Assembly (NCBI GenBank): GCA_033807775.1 | Contig: CM066322.1 | Coordinates: 19,829,001 to 19,893,000 of the forward strand | Direction: 5' to 3' | From: Saussurea involucrata | Lineage: Eukaryota > Streptophyta > Magnoliopsida > Asterales > Asteraceae | DNA length: 64,000 bases | In this document: piece after piece, positions 43,326 to 54,274 of the stretch | Position numbering within the stretch: the first letter of the stretch is position 1 | How the letters are laid out: each line of letters opens with the position of its first letter | Notes under the pieces: model-generated | What the model was told of the DNA's origin: nothing | Databases searched by the model: none | Seen by the model: the letters and a program-made list of their open reading frames with translations, nothing else | Program-made: the position numbers and the translations under genes

Positions 43326-44018
43326 TGTCAGGATCGATTCTTAACAAGAATTAAACTTCTTAGAAACAGAATTTAGAGAATCTTGCGGAATAGAACTCTA
43401 AAATAATTAAAGAACAATCAATAGAATTCAACACACTGTATATATCAAACTGTATTACTCACAAGCTTTACACCAAACCTCAATCTTGTTGAACAGGCTC
43501 AACAAGACGATTTCTACTTCTCTAGAAAATAGGGTTCTTACACCTTGAGGTTAATTCACTCTTGAATGAATATCAAATTCTATTTCACTCGTATATCTTC
43601 TCTATCCTAATAGCTATCTATCAATACTATATATACAAAAGTAATTACAAGATAACTATCAAAAGTAAATTGATCTTCTGAATCTTCGTTAAACATATCT
43701 TGATCAATTCCTTCTTTGTCTCCAAAAGTATCGCATCCCAAACTTATCAAGTCAGCAGTATTAACAATGATTTGGCTCAGCAGCATTAACGACCTTCAGC
43801 AGTATTAACCTTCACAGTCTTCAAGCAGTAGTAACTCAGCTCAGCAGCACTAACTATGTCTAGCAGTAGTAATTTGGTCTAGCAGTACTAACCGTGTCTA
43901 GCAGTAGTAACTTCGTCTAGCAGTAGTAACCTTGCCTAGCAGTAGTAACGAAGAACTGGCAGTAGTAACATTGTCTTGGCAGTACTAACCATACTTAGCA
44001 TATCTTCAGTTCCCGACA
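43326..44018 (-). repeat. Right LTR (5' LTR) of the copia element
   Basis: It matches the left LTR with two visible changes (gtaactcagctc versus gtaactaagctc; ttcccgaca versus ttcccaaca). Confidence 0.92.
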
Positions 44019-44236
44019 ATAAAATTGATGAGAAACCCTAAAACCACCTACAAGGCACCATGTGTTCTTCTCCAGGATAAATATTTATCATAAATAGCAC
44101 ACTCGTGATGAATATGAAAGTGTTAATTATCAAGAATCACACATTAATGATAAATAACACGTCTATATTCATGATAAATATGTCATGTGTAGCGTTGTAG
44201 GCAGTTCTCGGGTTCCTAATGGAACATGCCCCTTCA

Positions 44237-44239
<3 letters not shown>

Positions 44240-44292
<53 letters not shown>
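44240..44292. repeat. (TC)n followed by (TA)n microsatellite
   Basis: About 26 bp of ctctct then about 24 bp of tatata, abutting the inverted-repeat element that starts at 44291. Confidence 0.9.
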
Positions 44293-45465
44293 GGGGTGGT
44301 ATTTTTTACAAACCACCCCATTGTTAGAAACTATAGAACCACCTTAATCACCATCCATTAATTTGATCAAGGGTCTACATTAATCCAGTGGCTATTATGG
44401 TAATAAATGGTCATTGATGATTTAATTTCAAAACAAGCACCCCTATACAAGGGTATATTGGTCAAACAACTTTCATTTCTCATTCACCCCATAAATCACG
44501 ACCCTTTCTCTTTCTTCTCTACCAAACCTCCTTTCTCTCTCTTTTCTACCAAACCTCCTTTCTATCTCTCTTCACGGCAGCATCCTTCCGATCAAATCCA
44601 CCGCCGCCGCCGCTGTCCACCACAGGCACCACCACCAACGACTAGATTCAGCACCACCACCACCGCCGCTGTCCGCCACAGTCACCACCACCACCGCCGC
44701 TGTCCACCACAGTCACCACCACCACCGCCGCTGTCCACCACATGCACCACCACCAACGACAAGATTCAGCACCACCGCCGCCGCCGCTGTCCGCCACAGT
44801 CACCACCACCACCGCTGTTGTCCGCCACATTCACCACCACCACCGCCGTTGTCCACCACATGCACCACCACCACCGCTAGATTCATGATTTTTGTGTTCA
44901 TGAAGATTCATGATTCAAGATTTCTGGGTTGAAAAGATTTTTGTGTTCATGAAGATTCATAATTCAAGATTTCTGGGTTGAAAAGATTACATGGATTCAT
45001 TTTCTTTTATTGGGTTTCATGGATTCATGATTCTGGGTTGAAAGATTTTCCTTTTTTGGGTTTTGTCTTCATGATTCAAGATTTCTGGGTTGAAAGATCA
45101 TGATTTCTGGGTTTTGTCTTCATGATGCTAAACAAAAATATATACTGATTATAAATCGAATTAGTAGAAGATAATGGTAAATCAATTTGTGATCATGGAA
45201 TATATAGATTAGTTTAATGATATTTGAATTTGAGATAATGAATAAACAATGGTGGACGTAATCCCATAAATTTTGGTTAGTTGCTATAATTATGATTTAA
45301 TCATTAATAATTAAATAAAAATTTCAATTACGTAATTACCTTTTAGCCCTTATAGCTTATAATAAATTAAAAGATTAAAAAACTGAAATTAATAAATTTG
45401 ATTGGTTATAAAGTGGTTTCTATAGTTTCTAAGAATTGGATGGTTTGCAAAAGAAACCTCCCCTA
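44291..45465. mobile_element. TA-flanked inverted-repeat element with CCACCACCG-rich interior
   Basis: taggggtggtattttttaca ... ttagaaactatagaaccacc on the left is mirrored on the right (ggtttctatagtttctaaga ... tttgcaaaagaaacctcccc, ending at 45465). The TIRs are about 60 bp, and (TA)n runs lie outside both ends. Inside are a CT-rich stretch (44500-44580), a caccaccaccgccgctgtcc array (44600-44880) and degenerate gattcatgattcaagattt repeats (44883-45125). The 157-residue frame at 44407 is mostly this low-complexity DNA. It could be a Pack-MULE carrying a piece of a gene 5' end, but I cannot identify a source. Confidence 0.65.
44600..44880. repeat. Imperfect tandem repeats of caccaccaccgccgctgtcc
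   Basis: Units of about 45-57 bp built from gctgtcc(a/g)ccaca and (cac)n(cgc)n, six to seven copies. It is open in several frames because it is low-complexity. Confidence 0.8.
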
Positions 45466-45884
45466 TATATATATATATATGTGGAGGTTCAAACGAGAAC
45501 ACCACCATCTAACGAAAGCGCACTTATCACATATGATAATACACGTGAGGACACCCAGTGGTTGACGACAACTTGGCCCATGATCTAAAGTTGCACCAAA
45601 AGTCGTTTGCGATACTTTTAGTATCACATGTGATGGATTACATTATCACATCAAGAATAACCTCGTCGCATCTGATAATGCACGTGAGGGGGCCTAGTAG
45701 TGTGGGGGCGACTTGGCCCACAACCTAGGTCACGTCGCCCGTCGTCCATGTCTTCGATTTAGTATCACATGTTTACCATATGTGATAAACTATAGTATCA
45801 CATGTTTATCATATGTGATAAACTATAGTATCATACGATTCATATGTTATTGACTATAGTAAAGGTGTTATCGCACTCTCGTAA

Positions 45885-48800
45885 TGTAACACCCTCAAAA
45901 TTGGAATGAGCAACTAACTTTAATTTCAATAAAATAACCCAAAAGTATATGAAATTCAATTCTACAATTCATTCCTGAAATACCTCGGAATTTAAACATC
46001 ATAATTTCCACAACTAAAAACTTAAGACGGGCGTTACTTAACACAACACAAGTTGCTAGTCCCAAATAAATGCGGAAGATTCACTTAATCAAAATCATCT
46101 CTCGTGCACTCTACTAGCACTCGCCACTTCACAGTGTAGCTAAAGCTACTCCCAACCTGAGGTTGTTGCACATGCCGACAAATAAAAAAAGTTAGGCTAA
46201 CGCCTAGTGAGTTCAAGCATTTTATCATGACTATATAAATTCATAAATCGAGAGATGTGTAGTTTTTAGTCATGATTTCAAAAGAGTTTACTTTAAATGC
46301 AAATCACCCATTTTTCCAACTCACACAATTCCCATGATGAAATCTTTAATATAATATGATTTCCCAAAATAGGCTCATTTCCAAAATCGACGTGAAAGGT
46401 GAAATGGCATTTGATACTCAAAACGATTGAATTCATAATTAAATCACCATTATTCCAAACATCCCAAAACATGGATAAAACATAACCCATAATTCATATA
46501 ATGTGGGAAACAATTCGTATAAATATGATACGCCACTGAAAACATGGATAAACACAAATACCCAAAACAACACCTTTCGGTGACGGGGGAGACCCGTATA
46601 CATTGCACGTGACGGAACACTAAAGTGGGTCACCTACTATGCAATAAAAACGCCCACGTGGATTACTCTCGTAAACTGAGCTCAATCACTCCAGATCTAT
46701 TACCCGCGAGACTAGGGAGCCTCCAACTTCAACCACTCCAGGTCTATACCTTGGGTCACTCCAAATCCACAACAACACATTAGGGCCTTACTGCCCATGA
46801 GACGACGCCCGACCATATAGGTCCACGCCTTACTTATCATGGATCATGTTAATGCCAAAAATCGCACCAAAGGGACAACTAAGGTCGATGTGGACTTAAA
46901 CAACTAAAGAAAGGATCTTTCGAAGAGAGGTGCGATGAGGGAAAAAATAAACGAGACAAGGGATTTGATGACGCAGGAAAAACCTCAATCGAGGAAAAAA
47001 CCTGCGGACGACAGTGGGTGTCGTCGCTGTACTATGGTCGCCAAACAGGGGCGATGTCCTTCGGTACTGGCGTCGGTCGTACAAAGATTACAATACAGAT
47101 GAAGGAAATGCTTCGAAATATAAAGTACAAGTGTTTGAAATGTAAAAACAGTGTTTGTCGTGTATGAATACAAAGTGTAAACTGTTGGTCGAAGGCTGAT
47201 GTCGTGCGTCGAGAGCGATAACTTGAGCTGTTCTTCGAGTGTTCTTGAGTTCGTAATGTGGTTCTTGAGCTTGAGTGTTTACTTCTCTGAGCTTAGAAAT
47301 CTCTTGCGAAATGTAGTGAATTAGTCTCCGATGTCCTTGAAGTGAGGATTGAACTCTATCTTTATAGTCTTCGGGAGCTTTAATTAGCTCATTAAAGGCT
47401 TTAATGTTTGGTCTTGTAACCGCCGGGGAGCTTTTATGTCATTGATGAGTGGTTTTCGTAACCACTGTCGGGTCATTAATGTTACTGATGACTCGTCCGT
47501 TGTCCATTAATGTCGTTGACTCCTGCATTAAACACTTAACAAACATAGCAGTTATATTATGTGTTAGCTTGGTTGAGGTCGCATGGTCTATATGCGACGG
47601 TCGTGCGGAGCGGGCGACGTTGAGGTCGAGTGTCGCGATGAACTCTGGACTTACCTTTCGGGAGGGACGACAGATGTTTTCTGGGTCTTTGTCGGGACCT
47701 TATCTTAATACAATATATGGTTCATAACGAGTGTCTTACCTTTTCTGTTCGTGGTCAAGACCTGCATTAATAAACAAAAGAAACGGATGTTTGACTGTTA
47801 ACGGTTAGTATAATCGTACGACCGTCTTAAGTCTCAGATGTCGGTCTTATGGAACATACGACTATCGCCAAAATATAAGACCATTTGGTCGTAGGACCAG
47901 GATGTCAGGACGATGTTGTCGTAGGACCAGAGCGATATAACACCGATGACAGGAGACTGTCGACGTAAGACCGACGAGCCGTAACTGGCGACATAGGACT
48001 AGTAACGTAGGACTAGTGATGTGCAAAGTGCGTGACGTGCAACACGTGACGTACGATCATGAGATGTAATATGACTATTGACCCAATATGTCAATTATCG
48101 TGGTTATTTAACGTATGTCGTGGATATGATAATAATGGGTATTATCCTTGTCGGTCGGGGGTAATCAATGTCCATGGGTTATGTCGAGGGTGCTTCCCAG
48201 GTCGGTCGAGGGTGTGATTTTTTACCCAAACAGATCCCGATGCCTATCCCGTGCTAAGCACATATAGAATTACACCTTACTGCCCATGAGACGACGCTCG
48301 ACCATATAGGCCCACGCCTTACTTATCATGGAACCCGATGCATATTCCGTGCTACAAAAGAAACTAACGTCTCGTAAACTGAGCTCAATCAATCCCGATC
48401 TCTTGCCCGCGAGACTAAGGGGAAACTCTAATGCCTATGGATCCATGGCTAACAAGGTATAAATATTACACGTCCCCAAATGAATAAACAAAAGCATTCA
48501 AAACATGCAATTTCCCCCAATAACATAAATCATGATAAAAACTCAACTCTGAGCTATCAAAACTGGACAAATGTCCCCAAGACTTAATAAAACCATATAC
48601 CGAGCCACAAGCTCAACTAACTCAAACGATAGTTCATGAAAGTCATAAAATGACATTAAATATAACAACACACCGTTTGCCAGTAAATACTTCAAATCCA
48701 TGAAAACCCGAAATAAAACCTTGGATCGGGAAAACCCTCCTTTCCAAAGGACTCACACCTTTACATTTTCAAAACATCTCATGATGTACTATATGCATAT

Positions 48801-49930
48801 TTCCAAAATACTCAAAAAATGCATTTTTATAACAAATAGACTCCATTTATCACATAAATCAACCACTCATTTTCATGTATGATTTATCCATCACATTTTT
48901 CCAAAATTCCAAATTTAAGTGTTTTACCATATTTACAACCATAAATACTTCAAAGGTTAGAACCCATCAAATGACTCAACATCGATAATTTTCATGTAAA
49001 ACATATAATTACTTGGAAAATAACATTTTGGCATGTAAAAAGTTTTCGCAAAGTAACTTGAACTCACCTTGCTAGATTTAGGTTAAATCTAGATTTTTCC
49101 CCAAACGTAAGCTCCTTTGAAGAAACACGAATCTTCAAGCTCCAAATCCTTCAAAAACCTAGATCCACAAGTTTCCAACCATAAATATTTATCCCCAAAT
49201 ACTTAGAATCATCCCCCCCAACATATTACAACTAAAATCACCAATAGATCGAAACCCTAATTTCCAAAATGAAGAGAAGAGAAGATTACCGCAACCATCA
49301 AGTGAATCCACCAACCAAACACTTCTAGTGTTACCCAAGTGAGCCTCAATCTTCTTTTCATCCAAAGAAAGGGAAAGGTTTAGGTGAGGGTTGGGTAAAA
49401 CCCTAGAAAACTTGGAATCTCCAAACAAGAGAGCAAGATGAAGAGCTTCAACCCTTGATTTCCAATTCTTAGCTAGGAGATGAAGAATCACTCTTCAATG
49501 TAGTAAAATGCACCAAGAAAGCTTCAAGATCCGACTTTGGGGTTTTGGGTTCGGTCTTTGGGAGAGAAAAACGAATTGTTTCAAGTGGAAATGAGGAAAA
49601 AAGGGAAGAAACCCGTAACCCTTCATTTATACTCAGATGACCCTCGGCGATAGTGACATCGCGATAATGACATGGTCACTATCGTCGGGGCACTCTCGCC
49701 CGCTACCCCCTGGACTCTCGGTACATTTCGCGCGAGTATGACACATGCGATAGTGCCTTGGGCATTCTCGCCAGGCACTATCGCCCAATATGTACCGAGC
49801 CCAAGTGGCTCACTCTTCCAACCCAAATCTGATTTTATTTAAGTCCTAAACTCCATGTAGCTTGGTATATATCGAATCATGCAAAAATAGTCAGTGGTTC
49901 ATTCTTTATACCAATTTTCGGGGTGTTACA
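45885..49930. mobile_element. Solo LTR (~2.65 kb), itself interrupted by a second solo LTR
   Basis: It begins tgtaacaccctcaaaattgg and ends ccaattttcggggtgttaca, and both flanks are cgtaa (45880-45884, 49931-49935). TG...CA ends, a 5-bp duplication and absence of any gag-pol mark a solo LTR left by recombination. Internal direct repeats (catgagacgacgc ... ccttacttatcatgg at about 46795-46842 and 48286-48333) flank the nested LTR. gcgatagtg / cactatcgc words form inverted repeats near 49645-49790. A chromovirus source is likely from the ends, but unproven. Confidence 0.8.
46847..48232. mobile_element. Nested solo LTR of the Tat-like family
   Basis: It begins tgttaatgccaaaaatcgca and ends acccaaaca. 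It shares cgcaggaaaaacctcaa, ccaaacaggggcgatgtcct and catggtctatatgcgacggt with the LTRs at 6844 and 13621, but is longer (1386 versus 855 bp). The flanks are gatca (46842-46846) and gatcc (48233-48237), so 4 of 5 match. It is a related subfamily, not a copy of the same element. Confidence 0.85.
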
Positions 49931-49965
49931 CGTAATATTAAGGTGTTCTCGTTTGAACCATTCCA

Positions 49966-50641
49966 TATATATATATTGAGCGCAGTCAATTTTCTTTTCA
50001 GGTAGAATGTAAACAAGATAATCATGTTAGTCTCGGAACTTGAACCACATGCAATACATATAGGTTTTACTAGTTATACCAATTCTAAATGCATTATAAC
50101 TCGTATTGTTCGATTCATTTACAACACTACTATTACAAAATAATTGCGTAGCCAATTAAAAAAGGATGAATTGAAAAGTCGAATCCTTAAATGAGCTATA
50201 CCTGTAATAGTACAACTTTCAAATGCATCATAGTAATATCCATGTTAAGGGAGGTTGTACCTTTAAAATATGGTCCAATGTACACCTCCATACGAATACA
50301 TGTGACCACCATAATTCGACTTATCTTACATTTTAATTTTATGATACTTCTTTTTAAATATTAAATATAGATCCATATCATAAAATTTTGGTTTATTCTA
50401 AATAACTTTGATATACGACATTTATTGGTTTTATTCCCCAATGATCAGTAGTTCGAGTTATGTTAAAAATACTATAGGTTTGTCTGAGTGTTAGATTACA
50501 TGTGATTAATTGAGGTATGTGCAAGATGACATATACTCACAACTATCATATATGTATTTTATGTGTCGATTTTAAAACTCGATACTACACATCTTAAAAT
50601 TATTGATTCATGTCGTGGGTTAGTAAATTGAATTTCTAGTG
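49966..50641. other. AT-rich intergenic, no gene seen
   Basis: Nothing recognisable between the MITE end and the hAT-type element. Confidence 0.45.
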
Positions 50642-50649
50642 ACGTTTTG

Positions 50650-51277
50650 TAGGGGTGAGCAAAGGCGGGTATCCGGTCAAAATTTTCGGAACCGTTCCTG
50701 GAATGAAGGAATTGGAACCGTTTACACCGGTTTTTTATATTTGGGAACCGGTCCCAGAACCGTCCGATACCAGGTACACGTTGTATATTTAAAAAAAATG
50801 GTATCACTCATATTATAAAGAAATAAATATTAATATATTACAAAGTCTCTACATGAGAAATAAATATTGTAAACGTGAAAACTAATACGATAAAAACTAA
50901 AAACTAATAAATACTACAAACGATGCTTCAAAAACAAATAAATGTTACCAACGGTGCTTCCAAAGCACTTCATGTCATTAAAATTTGATGCTAATAAATA
51001 CTACAAACGGTGCTTCCTTAAAAGATAGTTTATTAAAAAAAATAAGATATATTTTATTAAAAAATAGCGGGTACCCATCGTTTTCGGTTCTGGGTAGCCA
51101 GCGGGACCGGGTACCCGTCGGGTTAACGGTTTCAAAAAAATAAGAATCGAAATCAGAATCGGTCCCAATAGGTTTTGTATTTTAGGAACCAGAACCGATT
51201 ATATCGGTTCCAGAACCGACAATTTTGAAGCGGTTTCGGTTACAAAGGCAGGTACTCGCTTCCTATGCTCACGCCTA
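50650..51277. mobile_element. hAT-type MITE with 8-bp duplication
   Basis: taggggtgagcaaaggcggg at the left is mirrored by cctatgctcacgccta at the right. The flanks are acgttttg twice (50642-50649, 51278-51285). An 8-bp duplication and (c/t)agggg termini fit hAT elements. Subterminal regions are rich in ggttccagaaccg-like inverted words. The centre is AT-rich with no transposase. Confidence 0.85.
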
Positions 51278-51601
51278 ACGTTTTGTTAGGGTGTTTAGAG
51301 AAAACAACAATTAGAGGGGGGGTATGGTTAATATTAAATTAGTAAGGGGTCAAAGTTGCAATAAATGAAGTGACAATTTAAGAGAACGGGTGGGGGTAGG
51401 GACCGGTGGTGGTTACTAACCAAATGCTACCGACCTCATCATGCTAAATTAATAACTAAAAACAGTTGAATAAAGTCAAAGTCATTTAGATCTTATTTTC
51501 ATCACCCATTATTTATTTATTATATATATTTTTAAAAAGTTAACTTTATTTATTAAAAAAAACTTCTATATGGACCTAATAGATGATGGATTACCCGATT
51601 A

Positions 51602-51867
51602 GGGTCAGGTTCAAGAAAAAACCTCAAAAAAATGAAAAACTAAGGAACATCTTGGTAGCCTTTTATCTGGACGGTATGCACTTGTGCATACAAGTAATTT
51701 GTAACATGCACACGTGCATATATGCACAATACATGATGCACTTGTGCATAAAACCAAAAAACCAACTTAACTTACTTTTATGTACAAGTGCATACCGTGT
51801 AGATAAATGGCTATTAGGGTGTTCTTCAGTTTTTCATTTTTTGAGGTTTTTCCCTGAACCTCCCTCT
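51602..51867. mobile_element. Small MULE-like MITE, ~90-bp arms
   Basis: caggttcaagaaaaaacctc ... gacggtatgcacttgtgcat at the left is mirrored at the right (tacaagtgcataccgtgtag ... gaggtttttccctgaacctc). The 9-bp flanks are acccgatta (51593-51601) and acccgacta (51868-51876). No coding sequence. Confidence 0.75.
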
Positions 51868-52190
51868 ACCCGACTAATAACCAATTTAAATGGATCAACA
51901 TATAGAATTATTTGTTTGGATCCAAACATTTATCTTATATCAAGACCATGATTTGAACATTTAATTGTTGTTTAATTTGTTACAATATTAATGTATATAT
52001 GTTATTTCCGAATTCCGATAATGTGGTTTATGAAATCGGCTTCTAGATGGACGCGAGTGTTCGTAAAAGAATGAACAAATAAATAAAGGTAAATTCATAA
52101 TATTTGAAGGAGGTGTTTGATAAATATTGGTATTTGATATAAATACGAAATGTTTATGATATGGCAATTCTATAAAGATAATTGATTCAA

Positions 52191-52487
52191 GAGCTAATTA
52201 CGTTTTCTGTCACTATGGTATGTTAAAAATGTGATTTTCGTCCCTATGGTTTAGAAGTTAATGTTTTCATTCCTATGGTTTGTAATCATTGTTATTTTCG
52301 TTCTTATTTGTTTCGGTCTCTGTGGTTTATAGTTCTTTACTATTTTGGTCCTTATACTTACAAGTATGAATTAGCCTAAGAACAAAAATAACAATAAATT
52401 ACAAACTAGATGAATGAAAATTTTAAATCACAAGGATGAAAACCGAATTTATCAACAAACCACAAGGATGAAAATTGTAATTTACTG
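52191..52487. mobile_element. MULE-type MITE, degenerate
   Basis: gagctaattacgttttctgt at the left mirrors aaaattgtaatttactg at the right. Interior words (gtccctatggttt, ccacaaggatgaaaa) match the 267-592 element. The 9-bp flanks are ttgattcaa (52182-52190) and ttgatttaa (52488-52496). Confidence 0.75.
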
Positions 52488-52496
52488 TTGATTTAA

Positions 52497-53053
52497 TAAG
52501 ACATAGTTAAAGGCATGTGAATCGCTATTATAAAAAAAACTAGTGTAGCATTCCTATAACTATAAGAACTACTTGAGACAATTTCAAGGGAGGTGGGGAT
52601 TTGTGATTTCGAAAAAAATTAATCTTTTTTCAAAGAAACAAAGGATTTATTTGAAAGATGATTAAACCTCGTAAGATTATACTTTAATTGGGATTGAGAA
52701 GTAATTTATCGTACAAATTTTAGATGCACCCTCAAGTTGCATGAACCGATTACTCCTTGTATCAAATGTGGTATCATGCCGAGCCACGGGACGTTGGTAC
52801 ATGACCTCACACAGTCAATTACAATGATTTTAATGCATAAACTTTCATAAAACAGTAACATTTATAGCATGCTTAAACTTTATAACTCCATATAACATGC
52901 ACATCAAATCATCATAAGGTGCTTGAAAATGATTTATATAATTCGTATGTCCCTTTTGGAAAAAAATATCATGAGAACTAACCATTAACTCGTGTTATAT
53001 AAGTTCTCCTTCCTTGCATGATATCTACACATATCATGCATACGTTATTATAA
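52497..53053. other. Intergenic, no gene seen
   Basis: Nothing recognisable. cgtacaaattttagatgcac near 52710 and a GC-richer stretch near 52770-52810 show no domain. Confidence 0.45.
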
Positions 53054-53413
53054 GGGGAAATTGACTCAAATAGCCATTTGACATTAAGAAATTGGTCTCC
53101 TAGCCAAATCTCTCCCACTTTTGTACAAATAGCCAATGAATCCGCAATCCGCACTCCAGATCCGCAATTGCGAACCTATAACATATGTCGACTCCCCAGC
53201 AACCCTAATCAGTTCGATTTTCCTTAAAAATTTGACCCAGGTCCGCAATATACAAAAAATTGAAGAATCGGTCAGATTTGTACTTTTAAGCTAGGTCCGC
53301 AATTGCCGAAGCGGATTGCGATTGCGGACTTATTGGCTATTTGTGCAAAATTGGGAGAGATTTGGCTAGGAGTCCAATTTCTTAATGTAATTTGGCTATT
53401 TGAGTCAATTTCC
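53054..53413. mobile_element. MITE with ~95-bp near-perfect TIRs
   Basis: ggaaattgactcaaatagcc ... ctagccaaatctctcccact at the left is mirrored at the right with few changes (gagagatttggctaggagtc ... ggctatttgagtcaatttcc). Flanks share tattata (left 53046-53052, right 53415-53421), compatible with a degenerate 9-bp duplication. The centre has tccgcaatcgca words. Confidence 0.8.
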
Positions 53414-53473
53414 ATATTATACTACCATTAATTGTTTGTGAAACTGTTCTACTAAATAAGCTTGGCATTATAT

Positions 53474-54258
53474 CACATTTCTCTCTCTAGGAAACCCTCC
53501 AACCTCTCTCTAGAAAACCCTAATTTGCTTCTTCATCATCGGCCACCTCTCTCTCTTTTCCTCTTCACCTCAAGCGCTGCCACCACCATCTGCATATCAT
53601 CTCCACCACCACCTTGCCACCTCCGTTTTTTTCAGGCCTTGTGTGTGACTGTGAAGAGAGAGAGGGAGTGCCGCTGCCGCGCCGTCGGCCTCCGCCCGCT
53701 GAAACGAAACCGACGTTGCCCTACCGTCGCTGCCTGCCGCTTCTTGTCGCGCTGCCTGTCGCCGCCGCCTGCCGCCATCGCCTGCCGCCGTCGCCGGGTA
53801 CTGGTTAGTGCTGCCGTCTTGCGCCGCTTCCGGTTCTTCGTCTCTTTGTGGCTCATAATCCCTTTGTGGCTTTCTATATCCCTGTGTGGATCTTTTCCCT
53901 TGTGGCTTTTTAGTCTTTTGTTCCGGTCAAAGCAGATCCCAGGAAAACACAACAAGTAGAGTGGATTTTATCCACTTTCATCAAGGAGAAATTTCAAAGT
54001 GACACCTTCCCACTTTTCTCTTACCTTCAGATCTACTTTTGCGAGAAAACCATGGAATCAGATGTTGATTTCCTTCAGTTGGAACGATTGGGGACTTATC
54101 CTAGCGGTGGATAGACGAGGTTACGAAGCGGCTTTTGAGTCACTTCCGTTATTGTCTTGTCTTTATCCTTTTGTTGTTTTTAAGTCCTTTCTCTTTGGTG
54201 TTCCTTGTTATGTAATGTTTCTTGTTTAATGAATGGTTTGTTCTGTTTCAAAAAAAAA
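53474..54258 (+). mobile_element. Retroposed sequence with poly(A) and 16-bp target duplication
   Basis: aagcttggcattatat (53458-53473) and aagcttggcattgtat (54259-54274) flank a segment ending in about 11 A residues. That is the signature of LINE-mediated retroposition. The 5' part is CT-rich like an mRNA leader. The middle is GC-rich and repetitive (ccgcctgccgcc). The 3' part ends ttaatgaatggtttgttctg before the A tail. The 165-residue frame at 53462 is Pro/Ser/Arg-rich and I do not trust it, because it starts in the target duplication. The source could be a short LINE derivative or a host transcript; I could not tell. Confidence 0.75.
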
Positions 54259-54274
54259 AAGCTTGGCATTGTAT

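Larger units (their letters stand above)
33166..44018 (-). mobile_element. SIRE-like Ty1/copia retrotransposon, near-intact and very young
   Basis: Two 693-bp LTRs (33166-33858, 43326-44018) show only two differences by eye, which implies recent insertion. In element sense (minus strand) the order is 5' LTR, Met-tRNA primer-binding site, gag, pol (protease, integrase, RT, RNase H), a tandem-repeat spacer, a 917-residue extra ORF, polypurine tract, 3' LTR. Integrase before RT marks copia. The long extra 3' ORF and ~10.9-kb length fit the SIRE/Maximus lineage. The 5-bp flanks (taact at 33161-33165, ataaa at 44019-44023) do not match, which is unexpected for so young a copy and may reflect recombination between elements. 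Confidence 0.93.
45482..49965. mobile_element. TA-flanked MITE carrying a nested pair of solo LTRs
   Basis: tggaggttcaaacgagaaca at the left mirrors tgttctcgtttgaaccattc at the right (ending at 49965), with tatata runs outside both. Remaining MITE sequence (45482-45884) is rich in gtatcacatgtttaccatat words, which are palindromic and repeated. Without the 45885-49930 insertion it would be about 440 bp. Confidence 0.65.

Noticed and set aside
44407..44880. 157-residue open frame rich in Pro, His and Thr
   Set aside because: It is produced by the caccaccaccgccgct repeat inside an inverted-repeat element; several frames are open at once, and there is no domain or start context.
45885..49930. 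DNA transposon with 20-bp terminal inverted repeats
   Set aside because: The ends are mirrored, but TG...CA termini and a perfect 5-bp duplication fit an LTR better, and no transposase is present.
53462..53959. 165-residue frame as a host gene
   Set aside because: Its ATG lies in the target duplication of a retroposed unit and its composition follows the GC-rich repeats. I annotate the retroposed unit instead.
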